A stretch of DNA of 64,000 nucleotides from Leishmania martiniquensis (Eukaryota > Euglenozoa > Kinetoplastea > Trypanosomatida > Trypanosomatidae): assembly GCF_017916325.1 (NCBI RefSeq), contig NC_090148.1, positions 1 through 64,000 of the forward strand. Reading direction: 5' to 3'. Numbering within the stretch: the stretch's first letter is position 1; every line of letters begins with the position of its first letter. The notes beneath the pieces were generated by a model. The model worked only from the letters and a program-made list of their open reading frames with translations. It searched no databases and had not been told where the DNA came from. Position numbers and translations under genes: made by a program. Below, piece after piece: positions 1 to 9,620 of this stretch.

Positions 1-1040
1 CACTACCCCAACCCTAACCCTAACCCTAACCCTGGACTTAGACTTGACTTGACTTGACTTGACTCTTAAATTTTAAATCTTACCTTAAATTTACCCAAAT
101 TTTCTAAACTTAATCCTTAATTCCTCAACCCTAACCTCAACTCCTAACCTTCCTAACCCTTAACTTTCCTAATCCCTAACCCTAACCCTAACCCTAACCC
201 TAATCCCTAACTGACCTCCAACCCTAAACTCCTAACTCCTAACTCCCAACCCAAAACCCACCCTAACCCTAACCAACCTTAACCCAATTTAACCCTAAAC
301 CCTAACCCAAATTTTAACCCCAACCCTAACTTTAAACCCTAACCCCAACCCAAACCCTAACCCTAATTTCACCTTAACTCCTAACCCTAACTCACCCTAA
401 ACCCTAACTCTAACTCCCAACCCTAACTCAAACCCCAACTCCTAACCCTAACCCTTAACCCTGACTCCTAACCTTCCTAAACCTAACCCTAACCCTGCAC
501 CCTAACTCCTAACCCTGCAACCCTAACCCCAACTCCTAACCCTAACTCCTAACTCCTAACCCTAACCCTAACCCTAACCCTAACCCTAACCCTAACCCTA
601 ACCCTAACCCTAACCCTAACCCTAACCCTAACCCTAACCCTAACCCTAACCCTAACCCTAACCCTAACTCCTAACCCTAACCCTAACCCTAACCCTAACT
701 CCTAACCCTAACCCTAACCCTAACCCTAACCCTAACCCTAACCCTAACCCTAACCCTAACCCTAACCCTAACCCTAACCCTAACCCTAACCCTAACCCTA
801 ACCCTAACCCTAACCCTAACCCTAACCCTAACCCTAACCCTAACCCTAACCCTAACCCTAACCCTAACCCTAACCCTAACCCTAACCCTAACCCTAACCC
901 TAACCCTAACCCTAACCCTAACCCTAACCCTAACCCTAACCCTAACCCTAACCCTAACCCTAACCCTAACCCTAACCCTAACCCTAACCCTAACCCTTAA
1001 CCCTTAACCCTTAACCCTAACCCTAACTCTAACCCTAAAT
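1..1040. repeat. Left telomere, CCCTAA repeats
   Basis: C-rich hexamer CCCTAA reads 5' to 3' from the left end, as expected for a left chromosome end whose G-rich strand (TTAGGG) ends 3'. From about 541 to 1003 the array is nearly pure with only a few CTCCTAA interruptions; 1003-1040 holds CCCTTAA and CCCTAACTCTAA variants that grade into unique sequence. The outer part (1-540) is degenerate: it has runs of GACTT near 40-64, TTAAATTTTAAAT-like sequence near 66-120 and many CTAACTC or CCAACC variants. Degeneracy on the outer side is the reverse of the usual order and may reflect poor consensus at the contig end. Confidence 0.97.
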
Positions 1041-3460
1041 GTCGGGCGACTGTGGTGTGTGAGACGAGAAAGCGTGAGGGGAGGAGAAGAACGTGATGAG
1101 GGTGGCTGACGCTCCTGCTAGTCGCATGCGCTTGAACAGCACTCCTCCACATTTGGGGAGCAAATCTCGCCGCGGCTTCGCTGCGCTCGCGGGTCTCATT
1201 TCTCCTGTAAGCAGACTTCTGGCCAGGACCAGCCCTCGTCCCCCTCACGGCGCGTGGGGACACGCCGCCGGGGACGCTGGTCGACAGAGCACGCCACTAT
1301 CGTTTTACGGGAGAAAGCACACACAGACATTAGGCTGCTCGCGGGACGGGCAAGAGGTACAGACGGGCTCCGCCCGCGAGTGCGCTTATACTTAGTGGTG
1401 GGCCCCTCGCTGCGCAGTCCGTGTAGGCAGTGCCACCCGAACACCACGCACGGGGCTGGTGAGGTGTCGGCGCGTCTGCTCCCTAACAGGATGGGGGGAA
1501 CTAGGGGGCCGCATGGCAACACGTTGACTGGGCGCAGCCTCATCCACTAATAACTAAAAGGAAAGCAATCAACCGCTCACAGAATAATCAACGCTTACAG
1601 TTTGCAGCAACGGTGTAGCACCGGGCTGCGGTTACGAGTTCAACGAAAAGACACAAACTATTTAGGAATACGGCGCAGCCAACTGTTACGGGACAGACGG
1701 AAGCTTCGACGGGCACCCTCACTGCCGCTACCGGGGGCCTGTCAGCAACCTCCTGGGCGGGCGGGTGGGCGTTTTTTCCCCCGAAACTATTGTGTGAAAG
1801 GCGATGGTGGCGTGGAGGGCGAGAGGGCTTCGCTGCTTCACCAGGTACACACCGTTTGCGTGCAGAGCACTCATGCGTGTGCAGGAGAGACGGTGGGAAA
1901 ACGCAGAGGGAGAGGTAGAGTCATCATCCCGCGCACAAGGTGGCGTCCACGCGTGTCCGGTGCAGTGCGGCCTGGTCGGCGAGCCGGGCCTCCGGTTCAC
2001 CTCCGCCCCATCCGGCGGGGCAAAAACGCATCGAGCTCTGCTGTCCGATTGGCAAGCGCACCCTACATTACCCGACACGCTCTAACCTCGCACGGTTGAG
2101 CTTTTGCTGCAAAGGCTATCTGAATTTGCTTCACTGTTTGGGCCCCTTCAAGAGTGTTCGGGGAGATCAGAGGTGAACTGCAGAAATGGAGGGCATGAAA
2201 ATGACGGCAAGCATGTTGGGTGAAGGAACTCGCGGTGATTAGGATGTGGGTCCGATCGAGCGCTGGTGGTGGCGGTGTATCACGTCGGTTTGTCCAGGAG
2301 CAGTGGGGTGGACGTGAGGCGCGGTAAGGGTGGCGCTTGTGGCTGTCGGTAACGCTGAGGTTCGCATGTTTGGGTACCTCTTGATGGATGCCACTCCTTG
2401 TGTCGGGCACCTTTGATGCGGAGCAACGGTGCAAGGGCTATCATAGACTTTCTCCGGCAGCAGCTCTGTGGCTCGAAGCACAGCAGAGGATGTGGTTGCC
2501 GCCGCGGAGGTAGCTAACGGCGTTGGCATTGGAGGTGGACAAAGGAGACAATGGTGCAATGTATGGTGGGCAGCAGTGGACAGGCTTTTATGATGGTTGG
2601 GAGAAGTGGGTCCAGGAAATGTAGCGGTCGAGCACTCCCACAGTGTAGAACGGTAAATGGAGGTGGTTGCCTGGCTCGACAGCTTGTGCTCGCACAATCT
2701 CGAAAAGGGTCGGGACGTTCCTTCGTGGTTTCTCCAGAGAAAGCAGCCGGCTATCTGTGGAGCTGTTGCGACGATGCAAGAGCCACTAAGCGCCGGGTAA
2801 CCCTCTCAAGGTCACACGATCGTCATGGTGTTGATGCAGTCACGTTTTCTTGTATGTGGAACCAGAGGAAGGGGAGGAGGTGTTATCGGAGCTTGGCATT
2901 GCCACCAGCGCTGGAGAGCTCCTTTCTCATCTCCAGCGGGCTGGGAGACGCTAAGACAGGGCGAAGGTGTGAGCGGTGCGCGGATTGCTGGTGCGGGTGA
3001 GGTAGTTGGTGCTCGATCGACTCGAGTAACGGATCATTGCCGTGGCGAAGGAGAGAAAAGGGGTCATGTACGTGCGGTGAAGGTGTGGAAAGAACGGAAG
3101 ACCAGGTAAGGGGAAAGGAGAGCAAGCTGAGCGGAACGGGCGGCTGCCATGTGGTGGTGCGCTGCTGTCTCGTCAACGGCTTGTATTGGGCAGAAGCAGA
3201 TGCATCATATCGAATGCGCAAGGCGATGTCAGCGAAGGCACCTCGGGTGCATCATCCAATGGCGTGTTAGTGAGCGGGCAGATGCGCCACAGTGGGAGTG
3301 AAAACGAAGCGGAAAGAAGAAGCAATGTGCCATCGATGGGCAGAGGTGCGCGCCACGGCGCGTGCCAAGGCGCCGCGGCCCTCGTTGTCAACGCCAGTAA
3401 TCGAGAAAACGGAGCGCAACGTTCTTTCGCGCTGACCGCTTGTCGTGTATGAGTTGGCAG
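1041..3460. other. Subtelomeric gene-free region and presumed 3' UTR of the last gene
   Basis: About 2.4 kb between the telomere repeats and the stop codon of the first gene. It has only short overlapping open frames on both strands, none with a recognisable domain or a convincing start context. The part next to the gene must contain the 3' UTR of the WD40 gene; the rest would be the place where leftward transcription ends and where Leishmania telomere-associated sequences are expected. I do not recognise those conserved boxes by eye. Confidence 0.7.
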
Positions 3461-5416
3461 CTAAGCGTGCGTACTGGCACACGTAGTGCAGAGGATAACC
3501 ATGCCGTCCTCTCCACAACTTACCTCATACGATCCTTCTACTTTGACGTCCGTGATCGGCGACCGGTGCAGTGGCAGCTGCGTGGCGTAGTGGATAAGGT
3601 TGGTGTTGTTGCCTGCTTGTGAAAGGTAGAGATTACCGCTACGGGGCGCCTCAGCCGTGCGCGGGGAGACGGTGGGCGGTCGCGCACGGTCGCGTGAGCG
3701 AAGATTCCAAAAGTAAAGACACCCGTCTTCACCGCCGCTAAACAGTTCCGAGTCAGTGTTGCCGAAAGATGTCGGGAAGCTCGCCTTCGTATTGTTTTCA
3801 GTGCCGGTAAAGCGATATGGCAGCAGCTCACCCGTGAGCATGTCCCATATGCGCATTAGCCCTCCACGGTAGGATGTCAAGAGGAAGGTCGAGGAGGGTG
3901 ACACTGCCAGCGAGCAGATCTCCATCGTGATGGGCGACACGAGCGACGCTGTGAGGACACCGGTCGCCACGTCCACGACTCGAATGGTGCCGTCCTTGGA
4001 GGCGGCGAAGTAGCTAGTGCCGGTCCGGTTCATGACGAGAGAGACGACACCGCAGTTGCTGAAGAGATGCTCATACAGCTTGTTGCCCTTGTTTAGGTCC
4101 CACACACTAACGGTTCCCTCGGAAAGCCCGGTCAAGGCGAGAGTTCCGCAGGGGAAGAAGCAGCCAGCGTACACATCAGCGGCGTGGGTGAAGACACAAG
4201 CGAAGCAGTCATTTTTCCGTGCCACGTCGCCGCAGTTGTCGAGGAGAGGCTGCACGTTGAGCACGAGCGTCTGGCAGCTGCCCCAGCACAAGAGCTTTGT
4301 GCCGTTGCGCCTAAAGGCGCGTATAGGGCACTTGTGGTGATACAGTAGCTGTGCCCTGTCCGCCGCGTTCGCCTCTGAGGAGGGTGCACCGTCGTCCCTG
4401 CCGCTCAGAGGTCCAGTGGGAATCCACAGCACGGCGCCGGTATCCGTCGCTGCCACGACAGCGCTATGGCTGAGAAAGGGTTGACAGGCAGTGAGCTTGA
4501 CACACTGCCGCACGTCGGGGGGCGCTAGTGCAGGAAACGTGCTGCGTACGAGAGCGTTGGCGTCAATCGAGAGAAACGGCTCCGTAAGCGGCAACTGCGC
4601 CTCAAGTGGGGTGAACAAGGAAGCAATAGTGGCGCGCTGAAGGCGCCGCACAAGGTCCGGGTGATGACGGGACACTAGCTCGTAGGAGAAGGACTGCTGA
4701 AAGATGGTTCGTAGGGGCCGCTTCAGCTCCACCGGCGGCGGCATGCACACGTTGGAATGCCGGCAGTAGTTGGAGGAATCGACGCTTCCGAGCTGCGTGC
4801 GGATGTAGTGCAGGAGCTGCGCGCGCCCTAGCTCGGCTGTCCAGCCGCGGTACTCTGGATACAAGTTGCTACTCTCCGCCACGGTCCTACATGTCAGCAG
4901 GTATGCAAGCTTCTGGAAGTGCTCGCGACTGATGGAGCGCTCAAAAGGTTTAATGCTGCGCATGAAGAAGGTAAAGGTGCGCTGGTCGTTGTCCTGCTCG
5001 ACAAGCTCCATGTACTGCTGCTGAGCCAACAAGAACGGCAGGGAGCGCACCAGCAGTGCGACTGGCGACGTCCCCTCCGGCTTCAGGCCACACTTTGCGG
5101 CTGTTTTTGTTTGGAGCTTTTTGAGGCTTCTTTGCGCGCTTTCCCAGTTGCCCTCCTCAGTGGCGCGGCTGAGAGCGCGCAGCGTCTTGCGGAGGTAATG
5201 CTCTCCGCGGAGCTGGCTCGTGGCCTCTTCCCGTAGTACCTGCGCGGAGGAGGTAAAGCCTTCCTCGATGAGCCACGACACGATAATCTGCACCATCTCG
5301 GTCCGAGTCACATCGTTGGACTCGATGTCCACGATAGGGGTCGGTGTGAAGACGGCTCGCGTCGACCCCCGGGCGCCGTCCTGTCCGCCTATGTTTGCCG
5401 TAGCTTGAAAGTTCAT
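3461..5416 (-). CDS. LisH-CTLH-WD40 repeat protein (WDR26/GID7-like architecture)
   Basis: 651 aa. Residues about 39-71 form a LisH motif, 72-135 a CTLH-type helical segment, and 120-205 a CRA-like region (LLVRSLPFLLAQQQYMELVE, then a segment like the ..SR..LL..I.. stretch of WDR26/Topless proteins). WD40 blades follow from about 310 to 650, with clear repeats around 421-441 (GTLALTG..EGTVSVWDL), 462-483 and 505-526. In yeast and animals this architecture marks the GID/CTLH ubiquitin ligase scaffold WDR26/Gid7 and the Topless/SMU1 relatives; here the CTLH region looks closest to WDR26. The LisH and CTLH parts would mediate oligomerisation. It is the most telomere-proximal gene, hence the last in the polycistron. 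Family architecture is well supported; membership of a GID complex is inference. The start is an ATG; no better downstream start is evident. Confidence 0.85.
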   Translation of the reverse strand: MNFQATANIGGQDGARGSTRAVFTPTPIVDIESNDVTRTEMVQIIVSWLIEEGFTSSAQVLREEATSQLRGEHYLRKTLRALSRATEEGNWESAQRSLKKLQTKTAAKCGLKPEGTSPVALLVRSLPFLLAQQQYMELVEQDNDQRTFTFFMRSIKPFERSISREHFQKLAYLLTCRTVAESSNLYPEYRGWTAELGRAQLLHYIRTQLGSVDSSNYCRHSNVCMPPPVELKRPLRTIFQQSFSYELVSRHHPDLVRRLQRATIASLFTPLEAQLPLTEPFLSIDANALVRSTFPALAPPDVRQCVKLTACQPFLSHSAVVAATDTGAVLWIPTGPLSGRDDGAPSSEANAADRAQLLYHHKCPIRAFRRNGTKLLCWGSCQTLVLNVQPLLDNCGDVARKNDCFACVFTHAADVYAGCFFPCGTLALTGLSEGTVSVWDLNKGNKLYEHLFSNCGVVSLVMNRTGTSYFAASKDGTIRVVDVATGVLTASLVSPITMEICSLAVSPSSTFLLTSYRGGLMRIWDMLTGELLPYRFTGTENNTKASFPTSFGNTDSELFSGGEDGCLYFWNLRSRDRARPPTVSPRTAEAPRSGNLYLSQAGNNTNLIHYATQLPLHRSPITDVKVEGSYEVSCGEDGMVILCTTCASTHA

Positions 5417-6631
5417 GCCTTTGTCTGAGATGTCCTGTGTGTGCGCGTGTATATATGTGTCGGTACAGAGTTTCAGTGGAGAGCGTTTATGCGTGGATTA
5501 ATGTGTATGGGGGACGTTTGCTGTGGAATGAAGCGCGTGGCGTACGGTGAGGTGGGGAGGTGTGAAAAGCCGGAAGAGAGCAAGTCGGAGAGGATGCGAA
5601 AAAGGCGGCTGTCATGTGGGCAAGTGGGCAGAGCATGACGCACTCGCTTCCCTCTCGTTTTCCATTAGCGGTAGCGAGACAAAAAAAGAGGTGAAATCGA
5701 GGCGCCCTTTCTTGCGGCTGCAGAGCACACATGTCGCTAAAGCGGTGTTCGGTGATGGAGCTGCTGTTGTTGGGGGGGGGAGGGGGGAGTAAGGATGGGG
5801 GGGCGAATGCAAGAGGCATCACAAAGCACGAGATTTGCTTTCATCGTACCGAACCCTGCGTCACCTTCTTCCCGTGGTTCTCTCTGCGACAGAGCAGGCG
5901 CGATGATGCGGGCACGCCAGAGCCAAGAGGTGAAGAGAGGTGGTGCACGGTGTGGCGGGCTTTGGCAACGGTCATTGCTGATATCTTCGCAGCGACCCAT
6001 CCGCCTGCGTCTGTAAGGGAAAGGGAGAGAAAGCTGAAAAGGCAACATTTTCTTTTGTGGAGAGTTCAGTAGAGGATGGCAATGATTCACTGTGCGGATG
6101 CATAAGGCGAGAGAAAACTGAAGCGCAAAGATATAGCGCGCATAAGCAGCTATGCAGGTGGGCAGAGGACGACATAAAGCGCAGGAGACGAGTCAGAGGT
6201 AGGGAGTAGCGCGGAAGGGTTGCTCGCTATACCGAGTGCCTTCTCTCTGCTTAGCCTCTCAAGCACCGTCCCACACCCTGCCTCCGGATGCAGTTGCGTC
6301 CGCATCTATGTTGAGACGCATAACCGATAGTGTAGGCGTCAATGATGAAAGAAAGGCTAAGAGAGCGAGAGCGCTGTCGCAGAGTAGTGAGAAAGGGGGG
6401 GGACATTGACCCGGTGGTGCAACGGTGCTGTCAGCAGACTCGTTTGCGAGAGAGGAAGCCCATACGCCAAAATGGGCAAGTGAAAAAAAAAGGAATGGGC
6501 ACCAACGCGGACGTGATCGCAGCTATCGTCAAGCTGCGGTCGCATGCAGTCTTCCTGCTGGCCAAGTGGAGGCAGTGTATATTCCGGTTTTGACTGTGAT
6601 ATGGAGGCTGTTAGCGCCAACACCGCCTTTG
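5417..6631. other. Intergenic spacer / UTRs
   Basis: No gene seen. Holds the 3' UTR of the prenyltransferase gene and the 5' region of the WD40 gene. Contains a G-rich run near 5769-5802 and an A-tract near 6483-6491, and purine-rich stretches that would be pyrimidine tracts on the transcribed strand. Confidence 0.6.
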
Positions 6632-7789
6632 TCAACGCCCGTTCCGCCTCTCTCGACGAGCGAAATCGGAGAGTGCTCGCCAGATGTCCTCCTTGATGAC
6701 TTCCGGCCATGCCTTCTCTAGGAACACAAACTCAGAGTAGGCGCACTCGTAGAGGAGAAAATTGCTGATGCGCTGCTCCCCGCTCGTGCGAAGGATGAGA
6801 TCTGGTTCTACAGAGACGCCGTCACCAAAAATCTGCGCATCGTTCGTCTCGTGCTCATCCTGCGTAATGCTGCGCAGCATCTCCCTGTCCAGCTCGGCCT
6901 TCGTCACCTCTGTAACGATGGATGCGGGGTCGGTGCGTTGTAGGAGACGGCGAGCGAGAAGACGGTTGCACGCCGCCACCACCTCCGACTGACCGCTGTA
7001 GCTCACGCAAATGTTCAGTACAAGCCGACGCGGCAGCACTACTCGTGTCTCGTCTTCGACGCTCCTCATGAGCTCAACGACACGAGGCGGAAGGCGATAC
7101 CGCTCGGTAGTGATGAAACGCACAAAGACGTGCCGGTCCAGGGCAACTTTTCGGACACGGCTGAAGAAGAAGAAAAAAAGCGACATGAGCGCGTCCACCT
7201 CCGCGGTGGGGCGGTTCCAATTGTCGGTAGAGAAAGCGTACACCGTCACCATACGGATGCCTGCCTCCATGCAGTGGTCGACGACCTCCAGCAGCTTCTC
7301 CCCACCGGCGCGGTGGCCGTCGAGGGAGGTGTGCTGAATGACCTCTGCAAAGCGTGTGTACTGTGCCGCTAGCCAGGACTGCCCACTCTCACGATTGGCA
7401 GCGGTGACTTGTGTAGCACTGCACAGCTCCTCACGGATCTCTCGCAGAGCTGCGGCGTCTGGTTGTCTAGTCGCCGTGCTGTAGCACCTGCCGTAGCGTC
7501 TGTTGCCATCCATGATGATGCCGAGGTGCCGCACATTGTGAGAGATGTGGTGCGGCTTGTTCACCGGGACCGTCTTCGTAGCCGACGGCGCGCCCCGTCG
7601 AGTGTACAGCTTCCGTAAGACGAGCGCTATTTGTCCAAGAAAGGCGAAGACGAGCACAGAGAGGCATATCATACCGAACGTGCCACAGGCCGTGCGGAGA
7701 GTCGAGATGTCGTCGCTGCCGTTCAAGACTGGCGATATGCTATGCTGCTCTAGGGTGGCCCCATGCCGCAACCGGAGAGGAGCTCCCAT
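6632..7789 (-). CDS. cis-prenyltransferase (dehydrodolichyl diphosphate synthase-like)
   Basis: 385 aa. Condenses isopentenyl diphosphate onto farnesyl diphosphate in the cis configuration to make the polyprenyl chain of dolichol, at the ER membrane. A hydrophobic segment at about 36-58 suggests membrane anchoring. Catalytic region I is MDGNRRYG at 93-100 (Asp94); then GHRAGG (158-163), VYAFSTDNWNRP (183-194), and near the C-terminus RTSGEQRISNFLLYE with a downstream E/W/P segment, all in the order seen in UppS/DHDDS. The protein ends in RRNGR, which keeps the RxG motif that single-subunit enzymes use and that in animals sits on the NgBR partner. There are 64 residues from Asp94 to the GHxxG motif, against 16 in E. 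coli UppS, so about 48 residues are inserted there. A homopolymeric Phe run lies at 205-209. A pyrimidine tract and AG just upstream support this ATG. Confidence 0.95.
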   Translation of the reverse strand: MGAPLRLRHGATLEQHSISPVLNGSDDISTLRTACGTFGMICLSVLVFAFLGQIALVLRKLYTRRGAPSATKTVPVNKPHHISHNVRHLGIIMDGNRRYGRCYSTATRQPDAAALREIREELCSATQVTAANRESGQSWLAAQYTRFAEVIQHTSLDGHRAGGEKLLEVVDHCMEAGIRMVTVYAFSTDNWNRPTAEVDALMSLFFFFFSRVRKVALDRHVFVRFITTERYRLPPRVVELMRSVEDETRVVLPRRLVLNICVSYSGQSEVVAACNRLLARRLLQRTDPASIVTEVTKAELDREMLRSITQDEHETNDAQIFGDGVSVEPDLILRTSGEQRISNFLLYECAYSEFVFLEKAWPEVIKEDIWRALSDFARRERRNGR

Positions 7790-8302
7790 TCACTGCGTGG
7801 GCGCTTACGTGTGCGGGGTGGTGGGTGCGGGGTAAGGGAGAACGAAAGGGGACTGTAGTAGCTGCCCTTCATGGAAGAGAATAGAAGTGAATGCTCAGAG
7901 AATAGCGCCGTGAGAGGCATGAATGAGGGAGAGAGAGTGAATAGTGGTGGGCTACCTTGACACTTAGCGCGCAAGAAGCGACAAGCACAAGGAGCTGAGC
8001 TGGGGGGTGACGCTCACACTCTCTGTGGGTACGATGGTGGCGAGGGCGGTCACTCATACGATGCTCACTAAGAAGAGGGTGATGGAGAGAGAAGAGGGAC
8101 CGCACAGAATCACTCTGTTGCGAAGCGGCGTCTCTTTCAGGGTGGCTCACAGACGAAGAAAGAGGGGCTTGTGATGCATGCAGAGATGGCCGGGCAGAGT
8201 TTTTGCGGGTAGTACGCGCATGGCGTCATCACCGGCAGCAAGGGTGGCGGTCATCGTTGTAGCTGGCAACGGACGCATATACGCGCACGTAGTCCTCCAC
8301 CG
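7790..8302. other. Intergenic spacer / UTRs
   Basis: About 0.5 kb with no gene. It carries the prenyltransferase splice signals at its left end and the 3' UTR of the coiled-coil gene on the right, which includes purine-rich runs at 8078-8100. Confidence 0.55.
7792..7855 (-). promoter_or_regulatory. Probable spliced-leader acceptor of the prenyltransferase gene
   Basis: On the minus strand a pyrimidine-rich stretch (about 7834-7852) is followed by C-rich sequence with no AG until two AGs at about 7804-7805 and 7793-7794, which leave a 5' UTR of only about 3-14 nt before the ATG at 7789. Acceptor choice is predicted by eye. Confidence 0.5.
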
Positions 8303-8908
8303 TCACTTGCGGATAGCAGCAGAGTCGGGGTCCAGCGCACCACGCTGCAGCATGCCCAATAAGTCGCCCTTCCTCGCTGCTCCCCAGCGAAGGCGGTCGC
8401 TGGAGTTGCGGTGCAGCACGTCGGAGTTGAGTAAAGAGAGGGATTGCGCGGTGGTGATGATGGGAGAGAAGAGCGTGTACACACCCTTGGCGAAGTGCAC
8501 CACAGGCGTGTAAAGCCAATTACCGAAGAGCAGCAGGAGCGAGCGCTGCGCGTTCCTTTGCTCCGTCGCGAGGCCCCGATGAGTGGACACACCAGCGAAG
8601 AGGCGAAGCTGCTCGGTGTGATCGGAGACGATGCCGTGCTGGCTTTCCAGGCTCATGACGACAAACTCTAACTGCTGCTGGGCGTAGGCCATCTCACACT
8701 GGCTCTTGCCAAACAACTCCTCCAGGCGAGTTACTTGCGCGCGAAGGTCGTCGATAACGACACGCCTCCGCTCGCTCTCGTTCTCCAGATGACGGCACCG
8801 CCTTGAGAGTTGCTCAATGGCTCCTTGAAGGTGCTGAATTTGATTGCGTTGATCCTCTGGCGCCTCCGTCACAGCGCGCAAGATCTGTTTGATGCGGGGT
8901 TCGTGCAT
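8303..8908 (-). CDS. Hypothetical coiled-coil protein with C-terminal hydrophobic segment
   Basis: 201 aa, not recognised. Residues about 20-90 are rich in Glu, Gln, Arg and Leu with heptad-like spacing and should form a coiled coil. Residues about 122-160 are hydrophobic and aromatic (SLLLLFGNWLYTPVVHF and following), which could be one or two membrane-associated helices, followed by a basic tail. This layout would fit a membrane-tethered adaptor but no function can be assigned. It starts with ATG, has a clean frame over its full length and sits in the same orientation as its neighbours, so I take it as a real gene. Confidence 0.75.
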   Translation of the reverse strand: MHEPRIKQILRAVTEAPEDQRNQIQHLQGAIEQLSRRCRHLENESERRRVVIDDLRAQVTRLEELFGKSQCEMAYAQQQLEFVVMSLESQHGIVSDHTEQLRLFAGVSTHRGLATEQRNAQRSLLLLFGNWLYTPVVHFAKGVYTLFSPIITTAQSLSLLNSDVLHRNSSDRLRWGAARKGDLLGMLQRGALDPDSAAIRK

Positions 8909-9620
8909 GTTGGTGACACCGACGCTGCCCGGGGAGAAGCGATCCGAGTAGCTTTCGAATCACACACCGAGGAGCGTTGCACGTGCGTTCAAGTGCAGTA
9001 AGCCGAGCGAGAATGGAGAAACGAGTCGTACATATCCGGGGACAACGCTTGCTGTCACAAAGCGAGACGGGTAAGGAGGGAATGAAAGCGGCGGCGAAAT
9101 GGCACGCGGCGAGCAGAGGGGTAAGCGGTGGTCTCAATGATGAAGAGAAGGACTACCACAGACATCAAAAAGAGGGGAAGGCGGCGAGCTTTTGGGGATG
9201 GACGAGTCGAGAGTTGACGGGTTGTAGAGGGGGGGCATCCTAAACGGTTACGTAACATCATGGCAGGTTCGCCTGCAGCGGCTGCGGTACACCGGGCGAA
9301 TCGCGGAATGGGCGCAAGCGCAATATGAGTATCAGTCAGCGAGGGCCTCTCCCTCCGCCCAAGCCGAGTGCAGAGAGCGGCGCTGGAATGGATCAGCTCC
9401 AGCGCATCACCTGAATCGCAAATGGCGGTGGTACAGCCGAGAGAGAAGGGGTCATCAGGCACTGCCGCGCTGCGCATAATGCGGCCGTCACAGTCGAACA
9501 GAGAGAAAGGAGGATGGCAAAAAGCAGAGTGATGTAAGCGCATCTCATGAGCGCCACGGGTGTCTGCCTCCAATGGCACAGCACGGACGCTCTCCTCCCC
9601 TCCCCCTGCCTCCTCGTCTC
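8909..9620. other. Intergenic spacer / UTRs
   Basis: About 0.7 kb with no supported gene. Purine-rich stretches on the plus strand at 9140-9190 (pyrimidine-rich on the transcribed strand) are candidates for the splice region of the 201-aa gene. Open frames crossing it run into the next gene in other frames and show no domain. Confidence 0.5.

Noticed and set aside
541..1003. Regular short repeat that could be mistaken for a CRISPR-like or satellite array
   Set aside because: Repeat unit is the telomeric hexamer CCCTAA without spacers, at the end of the sequence and in the right orientation for a telomere.
1041..3460. Possible tRNA, snRNA or conserved telomere-associated boxes
   Set aside because: No cloverleaf or known RNA signature was recognised, and I could not recall the conserved telomere-associated box sequences well enough to call them.
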